From assembly GCA_937880065.1 (NCBI GenBank), contig CALFMA010000216.1, positions 1 to 7,666 of the forward strand: 7,666 nucleotides of DNA. The letters are read 5' to 3'. The position numbers and the translations under genes were made by a program. Under the pieces are notes generated by a model. That model worked only from the letters and a program-made list of their open reading frames with translations, was not told where the DNA came from and made no database searches. This DNA comes from an uncultured Ruminococcus sp. (lineage in GTDB: Bacteria > Bacillota_A > Clostridia > Oscillospirales > Ruminococcaceae). This document shows positions 7,079 through 7,666 of this stretch, piece after piece. Positions within the stretch are counted from its first letter, which is position 1, and each line of letters starts with the position of its first letter.

Positions 7079-7637
7079 ACTTGGCTATGCCCCTATAAGA
7101 GAACAGGTATACGCTTCTAGCTACTCCTTAGAAAGTTTGCGTGATATAGCCGAATCTATCCGCAATGACACGGAAGAAGTCGGAGAGGGATTCTATCTGT
7201 TTGAAACTATCAGCAAGCTCTATGAGCTTATATATACAGGCTATCCGCAGAAAGAATCAGTATACAATAAGGTCAAGAGCCTTGATAGCGTACATAATAT
7301 CTTTATGATTCCACCGCTGAAAGCTCATATTTTTGATCCTGAATATACACCTATGCTCGTGAATGCGAAGATACGCAACAGCGTTATGCTCCGTATTATT
7401 GACCTTATGAGCCTTACAAAGTCTACGGGCAAAAAAGGTAGCCGTCGTGGACGTATTTCCTATGCAAATCTCGGTATCAACCAGATGGGTGCAGTATATG
7501 AAGCACTGTTGTCATACCGTGGATTTATCGCAGAGCAAGACCTCTATGAAGTCAAGAAAGCCGGAGATAGCTTCAACGAGCTTGATGTCGGCTACTTCGT
7601 TACTGCACAGGAACTTGACCAGTACACAGAGGACTAG
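7005..7637 (+). pseudogene. Second, out-of-frame fragment of the methyltransferase
   Basis: Meaningful sequence begins at about 7062 (IEARPELGYAPIREQVY) and runs to TAG at 7635-7637. It contains YSLESLRDIAESIRND, a linker with GYPQKES, then the helical pre-catalytic stretch MGAVYEALLSYRGFIAEQDLYEVKK, LDVGYFVTAQELDQYTED, which is the part that normally leads into the SAM-binding domain. An ATG at 7005 exists but has no ribosome binding site and a TGA directly before it (7002-7004), and the residues it would add at the front look unlike the family. I therefore read this as the continuation of the gene beginning at 6089 and not as a separate gene. Confidence 0.7.
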
Positions 7638-7666
7638 CGTGTCCGCTATGAATCGGGAGATAAGAA

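Larger units (their letters stand above)
6089..7666 (+). pseudogene. DrmMI-like adenine-specific DNA methyltransferase, disrupted by a frameshift and a stop (3' end beyond window)
   Basis: The second gene of the defence-like operon. Intact relatives are class I SAM-dependent DNA N6-adenine methyltransferases of the DrmMI/PglX/Eco57I kind, well over 1000 residues, which in DISARM mark host DNA as self. Only the N-terminal region is in the window; the catalytic motifs (the SAM-binding glycine motif and NPPY) would lie to the right. The reading frame is broken twice. The first frame runs to TGA at 7076, but homology-like sequence continues in the next frame as IEARPELGYAPI from 7062, which needs one base to be skipped near 7061. 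The restored frame then meets TAG at 7635, after which RVRYESGDK continues to the edge in the same frame. Read through both, the protein is one continuous polypeptide of about 515 residues before the TAG. The cause may be true decay or sequencing error. The methyltransferase identity is from family recall. Confidence 0.72.

Noticed and set aside
7005..7637. An independent 210-residue gene starting at ATG 7005
   Set aside because: No ribosome binding site, a TGA directly before it, and family-like sequence only from about 7062; it is the continuation of the gene at 6089.
1..7666. CRISPR array, tRNA, rRNA, insertion sequence or riboswitch
   Set aside because: I saw no regularly spaced repeats, tRNA-like folds, transposase motifs or conserved riboswitch cores anywhere in the window, though reading by eye could miss a divergent one.

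Overview
The window looks like chromosome from a low-to-medium GC gut-type Clostridia, with Ruminococcus/Oscillospiraceae the likeliest guess. This rests on consensus sigma-A promoters, strong GGAGG-type ribosome binding sites, and a MATE transporter fused to a cytidylate kinase-like domain, an arrangement I associate with this group. The genus is inferred; there is no rRNA or other phylogenetic marker in the window.

Left part (1-2396, minus strand): a two-gene drug-efflux operon. A MarR-family repressor (1888-2334) is followed, with a one-base stop/start overlap, by a MATE transporter carrying a C-terminal cytidylate kinase-like domain (1888 down to the left edge, cut off there). The promoter is a perfect TTGACA-17-TATAAT. 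A 9-bp-arm palindrome sits over the expected transcription start, so autoregulation by the MarR protein is the simple reading.

Middle (about 2397-3255): AT-rich intergenic DNA with no gene I can support. It holds a strong bidirectional terminator (2701-2738), a 17-nt direct repeat in two copies, small inverted repeats, and the promoter of the rightward operon.

Right part (3158-7666, plus strand): a phage-defence-like operon. The first gene is an intact 943-residue SNF2-type helicase that I recognise as like DrmD of class 1 DISARM. One base after its stop begins an adenine-specific DNA methyltransferase of the DrmMI/PglX-like kind, of which only the N-terminal third or so is in the window. 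That second gene is broken twice as read here: a +1 frameshift near 7061 and an in-frame TAG at 7635 where the family is expected to have Glu. Downstream genes that would settle the system type (drmA, drmB, drmC) lie beyond the right edge.

The most interesting point is the pairing of an intact DISARM-type helicase with a methyltransferase carrying two independent lesions. Either the system is decaying, or the sequence has errors, or something unusual keeps the reading frame.
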